Of a stretch of 64,000 nucleotides of DNA, positions 57,258-64,000 are shown in pieces. Each line of letters opens with the position of its first letter. Within the stretch, counting starts at the first letter, position 1. A program made the translations under genes and the position numbers. Where the stretch lies: NCBI RefSeq assembly GCF_014648895.1, contig NZ_BMRZ01000005.1:62001-126000 (forward strand). Direction: 5' to 3'. The notes beneath the pieces were generated by a model that had not been told where the DNA came from, did no database searches, and saw only the letters and a program-made list of their open reading frames with translations. This DNA comes from Streptomyces tanashiensis. Lineage in GTDB: Bacteria > Actinomycetota > Actinomycetes > Streptomycetales > Streptomycetaceae.

Positions 57258-58861
57258 GCCCCCACGAGCGACGGGGCCGGTGCCAGTTCCAGGCGGCGGC
57301 CCCGGAAGCCCTCCCGCAGCCGCCGGTCGTGGCTGACCACGACCAGCGTGCCCCGGTACTCCGCGAGCGCGGCCTCCATCTCCTCCACCAGGCCGGGGGC
57401 CAGGTGGTTGGTCGGCTCGTCGAGCAGGAGCAGATCGGCGGGGGAGGTCACGAGCCGGGCCAGTTCCAGTCTGCGGCGCTGGCCCGTCGACAGCAGCCGG
57501 ACCGGGGTCGTCAGATCGCGGGCCGCGAAGAGCCCGAGGGCGAGCAGTTCGTCCTCGCGGCCCTCTCCGAAGGCCTCGCCCACCGTACGGGGGTCGAGGG
57601 GCGGGGCCGTGTCCTGGCGGAGCAGCCCGACCCGGGCGGGCACGGTCACCGTGCCCGCGTCCGGGGCGAGTTCGCCCGCCAGGACCCGGAGGAGGGTGGT
57701 CTTTCCCGCGCCGTTGGGCCCGGTGAGCAGGAGCCGCTCGCCCGGGTCGAGGCGGAGCGCGTCGAGGCGGAGCCGGCCGTCGACCCGCAGGCCGGCCAGG
57801 TCGACGGCCGTGCCCGCTCCGGTCCCGGCGCCGAGGTCCGCGCGGAAGCGGAGCGGTTCCGGTGGTGCGGGCACGGGGTGGGCGGTGAGCCGGGCGGCCT
57901 TCTCCCGGGCGGAGCGGATACGGCTCATCGCGCCGTGCGCCCGTGACCGGGCGCGGAAGGCGCCCGCCCCGCTGAAGGCGGCCGGGGCCTTGCGCGGGAT
58001 GGCCGAGAACCGGTCGATGTTCGTGTCGGCGAGCGTCCGGTGCCGGGCGAGCTCGGCCTTCCACTCCTCGTACTCCCGCTGTCTGCGGGCCTGTTCGGCG
58101 GCGCGTCCGGTGAGGTAGCCGGCGTAGCCGTCGCCGTACCGCCGCACGGTGTGGCGGTCCTCGTCGACCTCCAGGACGGCGGTGGCGACGCGGTCGAGGA
58201 AGGCCCGGTCGTGGGAGACGGCCACGACCGTGCCCCGGTGGGCGCGCAACCGGTCCTCCAGCCAGGCCACGGCCTCGTCGTCGAGGTCGTTGGTCGGCTC
58301 GTCGAGCAGCAGCAGTTCGGGCTCGGCGGCGAGGACGGCGGCCAGGGCGAGCCGGGAGCGGTGTCCGCCGGAGAGCGTGCCGAGCGGCCGTTCGCGGTCG
58401 AGCGGGCCGGGCTCGCCGAGCCGGCGAAGGGTGGTCTCGACGCGCCGGTCGGCCCCGGCGCCGCCCCGGGCCTCGTAGGCGGTGAGCAGCCCGGCGTATC
58501 CGGCGAGGTCGCCGGTGGCGGCGAGCTCCGCCTCGGCCGTACGGATCGCCCGCTCCAGGTCCCGTATCTCCGCGAGCGCGTGGTCGACGGCGTCGCCGAC
58601 GGTGGCGTCCGGGGGGAGGTCGAGGGTCTGGGCGAGGTGGCCGAGGCCGCCGGGGGCGTCGACGGTCACGGTGCCGTTGTCGGGGGACTCCAGGCCGGCG
58701 AGAAGCCGGAGGAGGGTGGACTTCCCGGAGCCGTTGTCGCCGACGACTCCGAGGCGTTCACCGGGGCGGACGGTGAGGGAGACCCGGTCGAGCACGGTCC
58801 GGTTCCGGTCGTGCCGGTCGTCGTAGCGCTTGGTGACGTCGGTGAGTTGGGCACGGAACAA
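57254..58861 (-). CDS. ABC-F family ATPase
   Basis: 535 residues with two ABC domains and no membrane segment. Domain 1: Walker A VGDNGSGKSTLLRLL, signature GTLSGGHRSRLALAAVL, Walker B LLLLDEPTNDLD. Domain 2: Walker A TGPNGAGKTTLLRVL, variant signature LSTGQRRRLELARL, Walker B LLLLDEPTNHLAP. The linker (about 235-330) is the interdomain P-site-tRNA interaction motif region. ABC-F proteins act at the ribosome, and many protect against antibiotics. It begins with TTG at 58861, 6 nt after Shine-Dalgarno GGAGG. Two TetR-like palindromes lie upstream. Confidence 0.93.
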   Translation of the reverse strand: MFRAQLTDVTKRYDDRHDRNRTVLDRVSLTVRPGERLGVVGDNGSGKSTLLRLLAGLESPDNGTVTVDAPGGLGHLAQTLDLPPDATVGDAVDHALAEIRDLERAIRTAEAELAATGDLAGYAGLLTAYEARGGAGADRRVETTLRRLGEPGPLDRERPLGTLSGGHRSRLALAAVLAAEPELLLLDEPTNDLDDEAVAWLEDRLRAHRGTVVAVSHDRAFLDRVATAVLEVDEDRHTVRRYGDGYAGYLTGRAAEQARRQREYEEWKAELARHRTLADTNIDRFSAIPRKAPAAFSGAGAFRARSRAHGAMSRIRSAREKAARLTAHPVPAPPEPLRFRADLGAGTGAGTAVDLAGLRVDGRLRLDALRLDPGERLLLTGPNGAGKTTLLRVLAGELAPDAGTVTVPARVGLLRQDTAPPLDPRTVGEAFGEGREDELLALGLFAARDLTTPVRLLSTGQRRRLELARLVTSPADLLLLDEPTNHLAPGLVEEMEAALAEYRGTLVVVSHDRRLREGFRGRRLELAPAPSLVGA

Positions 58862-58899
58862 GGGCGACCTCCTGACCTCGGGGACAAGGATCTAGCAAT

Positions 58900-58968
58900 A
58901 CGAGACGTCTCGTCTCGTTGCTCCGAAGGTACGTCAAGGCCGACCCTTTCGCAAGACGTTCCGTCTCG
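58900..58968. promoter_or_regulatory. Two TetR-type operator candidates before the ABC-F gene
   Basis: ACGAGACGTCTCGT at 58900-58913 is a perfect palindrome. AAGACGTTCCGTCTCGT at about 58953-58969 repeats the GACG/CGTC arms. They flank the probable promoter of the ABC-F gene. No TetR gene is adjacent, so the repressor must act from elsewhere. The rest of the 275-bp spacer to the next gene shows no other clear signal. Confidence 0.55.
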
Positions 58969-59136
58969 TCGGGGACGGGTCGGCGGCCGGCGGGGCCGGA
59001 GGAGCGCCGGCGCGACCCCGCCGACCGGCGCCGCAGCAGTGTGGGAAAAAGCGCGGAGGGATCCGCTGAACTCCGATGAGTTCCGGTGCGGCCGGGGGTC
59101 TACCCCCACGACAGGCTCACCACCGAGGAGATCACC

Positions 59137-60012
59137 ATGGCCGAGACCGGCACCCGCACCCTGGACACCACCGGTGCGACCCTGCGCTACGACGTGCGCC
59201 CCGGCACCGGGACCGACGAGCGCCCCCTGCTGCTGATCGGCTCCCCCATGGACGCGAGCGGCTTCACCACGCTCGCCTCCCACTTCGCCGACCGGACCGT
59301 CGTGACCTACGACCCGCGCGGGGTGGCCCGCAGCGAGCGCACCGACGGCGCCGCGGAGACGCTCCCCGAGGAGCACGCCGACGACCTGGCCCGGCTGATC
59401 GAGGCGCTCGGCGCCGGGTCCGTGGACGTCTTCGCGAGCAGCGGCGGCGCGGTCAACGCCCTCGCCCTGGTGGCCCGCCGGGGCGACCTGGTGCACACCC
59501 TCGTCGCGCACGAGCCGCCGACCGCCCAGGTCGTCCCGGACCGGGAGGCGGCGCTCGGGGTCTGCGCGGACGTCCACGCGACCTATCTGCGGGACGGCTG
59601 GGGTCCCGCGATGGCCAAGTTCCTCGCGCTGACCGGCCGGCAGGGCGAGTTCCCCGCGGACTGGGCCGACGAGCCCGCCCCCGACCCGGCCGCGTTCGGC
59701 CTGCCCGCCGAGGACGACGGCTCGCGCGGCGACCCGCTGCTCGGGCAGAACATGCGCGGCTGCACCTCCTACCTCCCCGACTTCCCCGCGCTGCGCGCCG
59801 CGCCGACCCGGATCGTCGTCGCCGCGGGCAAGGAGTCCGAGGGCACGTTCGCCGCGCGCGCGGCGGTCGCCGTCGCCGAGGGGCTCGGCACCCCGCTCGC
59901 CGTCTTCCCGAGCCACCACGGAGGCTTCCTGGGCGGCGAGTTCGGACAGCACGGCGCCCCGGCGGAGTTCGCCGAGGCGCTGCGGGCCGCGCTGGACGGC
60001 GACCGGGGCTGA
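59137..60012 (+). CDS. Alpha/beta hydrolase
   Basis: 291 residues of alpha/beta-hydrolase fold: LLLIGSPMDASGFTTLASHFADRTVVTYDPRGVARSERT, nucleophile elbow VFASSGGAVNALALVARR with Ser in A-S-S-G-G, and the histidine in PSHHGGFLGGEFG near the end. Fold and order are typical; no specific subfamily is clear. ATG at 59137 with GAGGAG 6 nt upstream. The upstream open frame is not protein-like. Confidence 0.9.
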   Translation: MAETGTRTLDTTGATLRYDVRPGTGTDERPLLLIGSPMDASGFTTLASHFADRTVVTYDPRGVARSERTDGAAETLPEEHADDLARLIEALGAGSVDVFASSGGAVNALALVARRGDLVHTLVAHEPPTAQVVPDREAALGVCADVHATYLRDGWGPAMAKFLALTGRQGEFPADWADEPAPDPAAFGLPAEDDGSRGDPLLGQNMRGCTSYLPDFPALRAAPTRIVVAAGKESEGTFAARAAVAVAEGLGTPLAVFPSHHGGFLGGEFGQHGAPAEFAEALRAALDGDRG

Positions 60013-60059
60013 TCGGGCTCCTTCTCGGAGGCGCTCTCCCTCGGGCGCGCTCCTTCTTC

Positions 60060-60088
60060 GCGGCGGCTGCCTGCTCGGCGGCCGCCGC
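60060..60088 (+). terminator. Possible terminator after the alpha/beta hydrolase
   Basis: GCGGCGGC at 60060-60067 pairs with GCCGCCGC at 60081-60088 around a 13-nt loop, 48 bp after the stop codon. Confidence 0.45.
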
Positions 60089-60139
60089 TTCGGCGTTCCC
60101 GGGACCGACGCCGTCGAGAATCCCCTCCCTGCAACCGCA

Positions 60140-60162
60140 TTGTTCTAGTAGAGTGCGAACAA
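60140..60162. promoter_or_regulatory. Candidate YtrA-type GntR operator
   Basis: TTGTTC at 60140-60145 and GAACAA at 60157-60162 form a 6-bp inverted repeat with 11-bp spacing, overlapping a possible -10 box (TAGTAG) and ending 12 bp before the DUF1648 start. The second gene of the operon encodes a YtrA-type GntR regulator, so autoregulation is likely. Confidence 0.6.
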
Positions 60163-60174
60163 GGGAGGTTTGCC

Positions 60175-61116
60175 ATGAACCGTGCCACGTATCGTCTCCG
60201 CGTGCTCGCCGCGCTGCCCTTCGTTCTCGCCCTCGCCGTCCACCTGCTGGTGCTGGCCCTCCGGTACGACCGGCTGTCCGATCCCCTCGCCACCCACTTC
60301 GGGGCCTCGGGCCGCGCCGACGGCTTCACGAGCCGCGCCGCCTTCGCCGTGATCAGTACGGCCCTGCTCCTCGGTCTCGGCGCCGGCTGGACGCTCCTCG
60401 TCCGCCGCACCGCCCTGTGGGGGGCCTGGGCGACCGCCGGCTTCACCGGCGCGCTCCTCGTCCTCCTCGTACGGGACAACCTGGACGCCGTCGACGCGGC
60501 CCTGGTCTCCTCGCCCCTCGCGAACCTCACCGTCGCGGCCGCCGTCGCGGGCCTCCTCGCGCTCGGCGGCTGGGCCCTGACCCGGCTCGTCCCGCCGGTG
60601 GACGCCGAGGCGCCCGTCATCGACGGCCCGCGCCTCCCGCTCGGCGCGAGCGAGGTCGCCGGCTGGACCCGTGCCATCGGCTCCCGGCCGCTCACCGTCC
60701 TCGCGGTGCTCGCCCTCGCCGTCACCCCGGCCGTCCTGCTCCTCGCGCCCTGGCCGGGCGCCCTGCTCGGCCTCCTCGGCCTCGTCATCGGCGTGCCCGG
60801 GTTCGCCCTGGCCCGCATCCGGGTCAGCGTCGACCGGCGCGGCCTCACCGTCCGCCCGGCCATCGCCTCCCGGCCCCGTCTTCGGATCCCGCTCGACGAG
60901 GTCGCGGGCGCCGATGTCCGGGACGTCGACGCACTCGCCGACTTCGGCGGATGGGGCTACCGGGTCCGGGCCCACCGGACGGGCGTGATCCTGCGGTCCG
61001 GCGAGGCCCTCGTCGTACGGCGGACCGGCGGCCGCGAGTTCGCCGTCACCGTGCCCGACGCGCGGACCGCCGCGGCCCTTCTCAACACCCTCGCCGAGCG
61101 GCATGGGAAGGTCTGA
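60175..61116 (+). CDS. DUF1648 membrane protein
   Basis: 313 residues. DUF1648 at the N-terminus: LALAVHLLVLALRYDRLSDPLATHFGASGRADGFTSRAAFAVIS (first helix and conserved loop). About five to six hydrophobic helices follow to residue 215 (the last being LTVLAVLALAVTPAVLLLAPWPGALLGLLGLVIGVPGFALA), then a cytoplasmic PH-like C-terminal region with RIPLDEVAGADVRDVDALADFGGWGYRVRAHRTGVILRSGEALVVRRTGG. Related proteins (SdpI-like) are linked to cell-envelope stress or immunity. First gene of a two-gene operon with a GntR regulator. Shine-Dalgarno GGGAGG, ATG at 60175. Confidence 0.88.
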   Translation: MNRATYRLRVLAALPFVLALAVHLLVLALRYDRLSDPLATHFGASGRADGFTSRAAFAVISTALLLGLGAGWTLLVRRTALWGAWATAGFTGALLVLLVRDNLDAVDAALVSSPLANLTVAAAVAGLLALGGWALTRLVPPVDAEAPVIDGPRLPLGASEVAGWTRAIGSRPLTVLAVLALAVTPAVLLLAPWPGALLGLLGLVIGVPGFALARIRVSVDRRGLTVRPAIASRPRLRIPLDEVAGADVRDVDALADFGGWGYRVRAHRTGVILRSGEALVVRRTGGREFAVTVPDARTAAALLNTLAERHGKV

Positions 61117-61118
61117 CC

Positions 61119-61475
61119 GTGCTCTTCCGTGTCGACCCGGCCTCCGCCGTCCCCCTCGGCGACCAGATCGCCGCCTGCGTCCGCGGGGCCCTCGCCGACG
61201 GCTCCGCCGCCCCCGGCGAGCGGCTCCCGGCCGCGCGGGAACTCGCCGACTCCCTCGGCGTCAACGTCCACACCGTCCTCCGCGGCTACCAGCGGCTCCG
61301 CGAGGAGGGCCTGATCGAGCTCCGGCGCGGCCGGGGCGCCCTGATCGTCCCGGGCGCCACCGCCCCCGACCGCGCCAGGCTGGTCTCCCGACTCCGGGAG
61401 GCCGCCGCCGAGGCCCGCGAACTGGGCCTGACGGAAGCCGAGTTCCTGGACCTGGCGCGTACGAGCCTGGGGTAG
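61119..61475 (+). CDS. YtrA-subfamily GntR regulator
   Basis: 118 residues: winged helix VDPASAVPLGDQIAACVRGALADGSAAPGERLPAARELADSLGVNVHTVLRGYQRLREEGLIELRRGRGALIV, followed by a short helical dimerisation tail (about 80-118) instead of a ligand-binding domain. That is the YtrA subfamily, which usually controls membrane transport genes in its own operon. GTG at 61119, two bases after the stop of DUF1648. Its TAG stop is the first unit of an 8-bp repeat. Confidence 0.9.
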   Translation: MLFRVDPASAVPLGDQIAACVRGALADGSAAPGERLPAARELADSLGVNVHTVLRGYQRLREEGLIELRRGRGALIVPGATAPDRARLVSRLREAAAEARELGLTEAEFLDLARTSLG

Positions 61476-61504
61476 CGGGGTAGCGGGGTAGCGGGGTAGC
61501 GGGG
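61473..61504. repeat. Four copies of an 8-bp unit, TAGCGGGG
   Basis: TAGCGGGG is repeated exactly four times at 61473-61480, 61481-61488, 61489-61496 and 61497-61504. The first TAG is the stop codon of the GntR gene. Since 8 is not a multiple of 3, the repeated TAGs fall in all three frames. Confidence 0.95.
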
Positions 61505-61508
61505 GGCG

Positions 61509-62468
61509 TCAGCCCAGCTCCCGCACCGGCGACCCCGCCAGGAACGCCTCGACGTCCTCGACCGCCTGGCCGAAGTAGCGCCCGTAGTTGGCCTCCGTCA
61601 CGTAGCCCAGATGGGGGAGGGCGAGGACGTTCGGCAGCGTCCTGAGCGGGTCGTCGGCGGGCAGCGGTTCCGTCTCGTACACATCGAGCCCCGCCCCCGC
61701 GATCCATCCCTCACGTAGCGCCCGCAGCAGCGCGGCGCCGTCGACGAGACCCGCCCGGGACGTGTTGACGAGGTACGCGGACGGGCGCATCGCCCGCAGT
61801 TCGGGCTCCCCGACCAGTCCCCGGGTGCGGTCGGACAGCACCAGGTGCAGGGAGACGAAGTCGCTGCCCGCGAGCAGGTCCCGCTTGTCCTTCGCGAGCC
61901 GCACGCCGTGCTCGGCGGCCCTCTCCTCCGTCAGGTTCGGGCTCCAGGCGGCCACGTCCATGCCGAAGGCGAGACCGATCCGGGCCACCCGGGCGCCGAT
62001 CTTGCCGAGGCCGACGAGGCCGAGGGTCCGGCCGGCCAGGTCGGCGCCGACCGTGGACTGCCACGGCCCGCCCTCGCGCACGGCCCGCGCCTCCGCCGGT
62101 ACGTGGCGGGCGAGGCCCAGGAGGAGCGCCCAGGTCAGTTCGGTGGGCGGTGCGGGGCTGCTCGCGGTGCCGCAGACCGTCACGCCCCGCGCGCGGGCGG
62201 CGGCGACGTCGATCGAGGCGTTCCGCATGCCGGAGGTGATGAGCAGCCGGAGCCGGGGCAGGCGGGCCAGGAGCTCCGCGTCGACCGGGGTCCGCTCCCG
62301 CATCACCACGAGGACCTCGCAGTCCTCGACGGCGGCGACGAGCGCGTCCCGGTCCGTCAGGTGCTCGCGCAGCACGCGGACGTCCACGCGGTCCGCGAGC
62401 GGGCTCCAGTCGGCGGAGGTGAGGGCGACGCCCTGGTAGTCGTCGAGTACGGCGCAGCGCAGCTTCAT
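61509..62468 (-). CDS. D-2-hydroxyacid dehydrogenase family protein
   Basis: 319 residues. The NAD-binding Rossmann domain (about 115-290) has TLGLVGLGKIGARVARIGLAFGMDVAAWSPN; catalytic residues are R in YLVNTSRAGLVDGAALLRAL, E in LDVYETEPLPADDPL and H in LALPHLGYVTEAN. It oxidises or reduces a 2-hydroxy acid with NAD(H). The substrate-binding half begins KLRCAVLDDYQGVALTSADW. ATG at 62468; an in-frame start 54 nt upstream exists but overlaps promoter sequence of the divergent gene. Product unknown among this broad family. Confidence 0.92.
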   Translation of the reverse strand: MKLRCAVLDDYQGVALTSADWSPLADRVDVRVLREHLTDRDALVAAVEDCEVLVVMRERTPVDAELLARLPRLRLLITSGMRNASIDVAAARARGVTVCGTASSPAPPTELTWALLLGLARHVPAEARAVREGGPWQSTVGADLAGRTLGLVGLGKIGARVARIGLAFGMDVAAWSPNLTEERAAEHGVRLAKDKRDLLAGSDFVSLHLVLSDRTRGLVGEPELRAMRPSAYLVNTSRAGLVDGAALLRALREGWIAGAGLDVYETEPLPADDPLRTLPNVLALPHLGYVTEANYGRYFGQAVEDVEAFLAGSPVRELG

Positions 62469-62569
62469 GACCGCATGATCGCGTACACCCGCACGCGCCA
62501 TCCAGGGCGACAGAACGGTCACCCTTGCGCAGAATCGCCATATCTGTCCCGTGATGAGGAGTGGGTGCC

Positions 62570-63892
62570 ATGAGCGAATCTGCCGGTGAAAGCGGCGACG
62601 AACTCTCGGTGCTCCGGGCCCGGGTGGCCGCCCTGGAAGCGGACAAGGCGGCCGCCCCGCCGCCCCACCACCGCCTCCGCTCCTTCTTCGCCGCCCTGCT
62701 CATCGTCATCGGCTGCGTCCTCGTCCCCCTGGGCATCGTCGCCTCCTGGACGTCGAGCATCGTCGGCGACACCGACCGGTACGTGCAGACCGTCGCCCCT
62801 CTCGCCGACGACCCCGACATCCAGGCCGCCGTCGCCACCCGGGTGACGAACGCCGTCATGGAGCACATCGACCTGCAGTCCCTCCTGGAGGGCGTCGCCC
62901 CCGAGCAGCGGCCCCTGGCGGCGAAGGCCCTCGGCAAGCTCGGCGGCTCCCTGGAGAGCGCGGTCAAGAGCTTCGTCCACGAGCGGGCGCAGGACGTCGT
63001 CGCCTCGTCGGCCTTCCAGACGATCTGGACCGACGCCAACCGCGCGATCCACACCTCCCTCGACCGCGCCCTGACCGGCAGCGACGAAGGGGCCGTGAAG
63101 ATCGAGACGGACACGGTCACGATCGACCTCGCGCCCGTGATCGACCGCGTGAAGCAGCGGCTCGTCGACTCCGGGCTCGATGTCGCGGCCAAGATCCCCG
63201 AGATCCACACCAACTTCACGGTCGTGAAGTCCGACGACATCGGCAAGGTGAAGACCGGCTTCTCGCTGCTGCAGCTGATGGGCGTGTGGCTGCCGGTGAT
63301 CGCGGTCCTGCTCGTCGCGGGCGGCGTGCTGCTCGCCGTGCGGCGCCGCCGCACCCTGATCGCCGCGGCCCTCGGCGTCGCCTTCGCGGCGATCGTCCTC
63401 GGTGTCGCCCTCACCGTCTTCCGCACGGTCTACCTGAACGCCCTGCCCGCCGACGTCTCCCCGGCCGCCGCGGGCTCCGTCTACGACACCCTGATCCGCT
63501 TCCTGCGCACCTCGGTCCGGGTGTACGCGACCCTCGGCATCCTGCTCGCCCTGGCCGCCTGGCTCTCCGGCCCGAGCCGCCCGGCCGTCCTCGTCCGCGG
63601 CCTCTGGCGCTCCGGCATCACGGCCACCCGTTCCACCGCCGACCACGCGGGCATGAACCTCGGCCCGGTGGGCCCCTTCGTCGCCCGCTACCGCACCTGG
63701 ATCACCTGGATCCTCGTCGCCGGGGCGGCCGCCGTCCTCGTCTTCTGGTCCTACCCCACCGCCTGGGTCGTCGTGGGCGTCGTCCTCGTCCTGCTCCTCG
63801 TCCTCGCGGTGGTGGCCTTCCTGGCGGAGGAACCCGCAGGGGACACCTCCGCCTCCCCGCCGGAGAAGACGGCCGGTTCCGGCCCGGCCTAA
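62570..63892 (+). CDS. Multi-pass membrane protein, unknown
   Basis: 440 residues. A short coiled-coil start (SVLRARVAALEADKAA), one helix at about 40-62 (FFAALLIVIGCVLVPLGIVASW), then an external domain of about 165 residues (DTDRYVQTVAPLADDPDIQAAVATRVTNAVMEHID...LESAVKSFVHERAQDVVASSAFQTIWTDANRAIHTSLDRAL), followed by about five helices from 230 onward. The external pattern is common to a conserved actinobacterial membrane family without known function. ATG at 62570 with GAGGAG upstream. The stop shares CTAA with a convergent gene. Confidence 0.85.
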   Translation: MSESAGESGDELSVLRARVAALEADKAAAPPPHHRLRSFFAALLIVIGCVLVPLGIVASWTSSIVGDTDRYVQTVAPLADDPDIQAAVATRVTNAVMEHIDLQSLLEGVAPEQRPLAAKALGKLGGSLESAVKSFVHERAQDVVASSAFQTIWTDANRAIHTSLDRALTGSDEGAVKIETDTVTIDLAPVIDRVKQRLVDSGLDVAAKIPEIHTNFTVVKSDDIGKVKTGFSLLQLMGVWLPVIAVLLVAGGVLLAVRRRRTLIAAALGVAFAAIVLGVALTVFRTVYLNALPADVSPAAAGSVYDTLIRFLRTSVRVYATLGILLALAAWLSGPSRPAVLVRGLWRSGITATRSTADHAGMNLGPVGPFVARYRTWITWILVAGAAAVLVFWSYPTAWVVVGVVLVLLLVLAVVAFLAEEPAGDTSASPPEKTAGSGPA

Positions 63893-64000
63893 GGGGCGTC
63901 CGGGGCCCAGGCGCCCCGGCGCCGGGTCTCGTTCTCCTGGGCCAGGCGGCGCAGGACGGCCAGGACCGGTTCCAGGAGGAGCACGACGACGGCGGCGTGC
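63889..64000 (-). CDS. C-terminal end of an unidentified gene (cut by window)
   Basis: Minus-strand frame open to the window edge, ending HAAVVVLLLEPVLAVLRRLAQENETRRRGAWAPDAP (given as its last residues) with stop TAG at 63889-63891. The codon pattern is coding-like, and its stop overlaps the convergent gene's stop in CTAA. Too little remains to name it. Confidence 0.5.
   Translation of the reverse strand, partial: HAAVVVLLLEPVLAVLRRLAQENETRRRGAWAPDAP

Noticed and set aside
53472..58064. 1530-residue minus-strand open frame opposite cobN
   Set aside because: Shadow frame; it also crosses the cobalamin riboswitch, and cobN motifs are clear on the plus strand.
1..64000. CRISPR arrays, tRNA or rRNA genes, attachment sites, prophage
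   Set aside because: No regularly spaced identical repeats with unique spacers, no cloverleaf-like spacer, and no integrase or phage structural genes were found by eye; spacers are short and mostly explained.

Overview
This is a very GC-rich chromosomal window with near-total G/C at third codon positions, frequent GTG starts and dense bidirectional coding. The gene content (XRE-DUF5753/DUF397/ATP-binding regulatory trio, SpoIIE-type phosphatase, DUF2630, DUF7144, CE1758/CE1759 flavin pair, the 24-residue ribosomal protein bL37, a CobG/CbiD/CobN cobalamin set) points to a Streptomyces or a close relative. No tRNA, rRNA, CRISPR array, insertion sequence or prophage was seen.

Layout. 1-9 kb: a MocR-type regulator cut by the window edge, divergent from a Cys/Met-metabolism PLP enzyme; a LURP-one-like protein; an NHLRC2-like thioredoxin/NHL protein; M18 aminopeptidase; a long acyl-CoA dehydrogenase; SseB-like protein. 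9-16 kb: pirin, AI-2E-family exporter, metallo-beta-lactamase-fold hydrolase, four-domain SpoIIE phosphatase, aspartyl-tRNA synthetase. 16-20 kb: an accessory-looking block with an Rpn-like nuclease, a winged-helix/zinc-ribbon protein, an RsbW-like kinase, an XRE-DUF5753 regulator and a duplicated DUF397 protein. 20-28 kb: DoxX-like protein, metG, a two-component system, a repeat-rich acidic VWA protein and a Tat-exported PhoX-like phosphatase with a probable PHO box. 28-38 kb: hypothetical protein, APC permease, FUSC exporter, an elaborate palindromic intergenic array, then a probable operon of small envelope proteins and a hydrolase that diverges from a second MocR regulator; a decayed Rrf2/RidA remnant follows. 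38-43 kb: DrrAB-like ABC exporter, VOC protein, universal stress protein, FMN reductase plus luciferase-like monooxygenase. 43.5-57 kb: cobalamin corrin-ring genes (cobL, cobM, cbiD, cobK, cobIJ, cobH, cobG, then a cobalamin riboswitch and cobN), interrupted by bL37, an acetyltransferase and a secreted FN3 protein. 57-64 kb: ABC-F protein behind TetR-like operators, an alpha/beta hydrolase, a DUF1648/YtrA-GntR pair, a D-2-hydroxyacid dehydrogenase, and a multi-pass membrane protein.

How it works together. The corrin genes cover precorrin-2 to hydrogenobyrinate (CobI, G, J, M, CbiD, K, L, H) plus the large cobaltochelatase subunit. CobF is not present and CbiD takes its place on paper. Downstream steps (a,c-diamide synthase, chelatase small subunits, adenosyltransferase, nucleotide loop) must lie elsewhere. 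Much of the rest is housekeeping metabolism and envelope function, each under apparently local regulation: two MocR operators, a YtrA operator, a PHO box and a possible shared redox operator at pirin and the flavin oxidoreductases can be read in the spacers.

No wholly new system could be proven from sequence alone. The strongest unexplained structures are the nested palindromic array at 33089-33352, the helically phased TGTCC repeats in front of the XRE regulator, the heptad-repeat N-terminus of the first MocR protein, and the Rrf2-RidA deletion scar.
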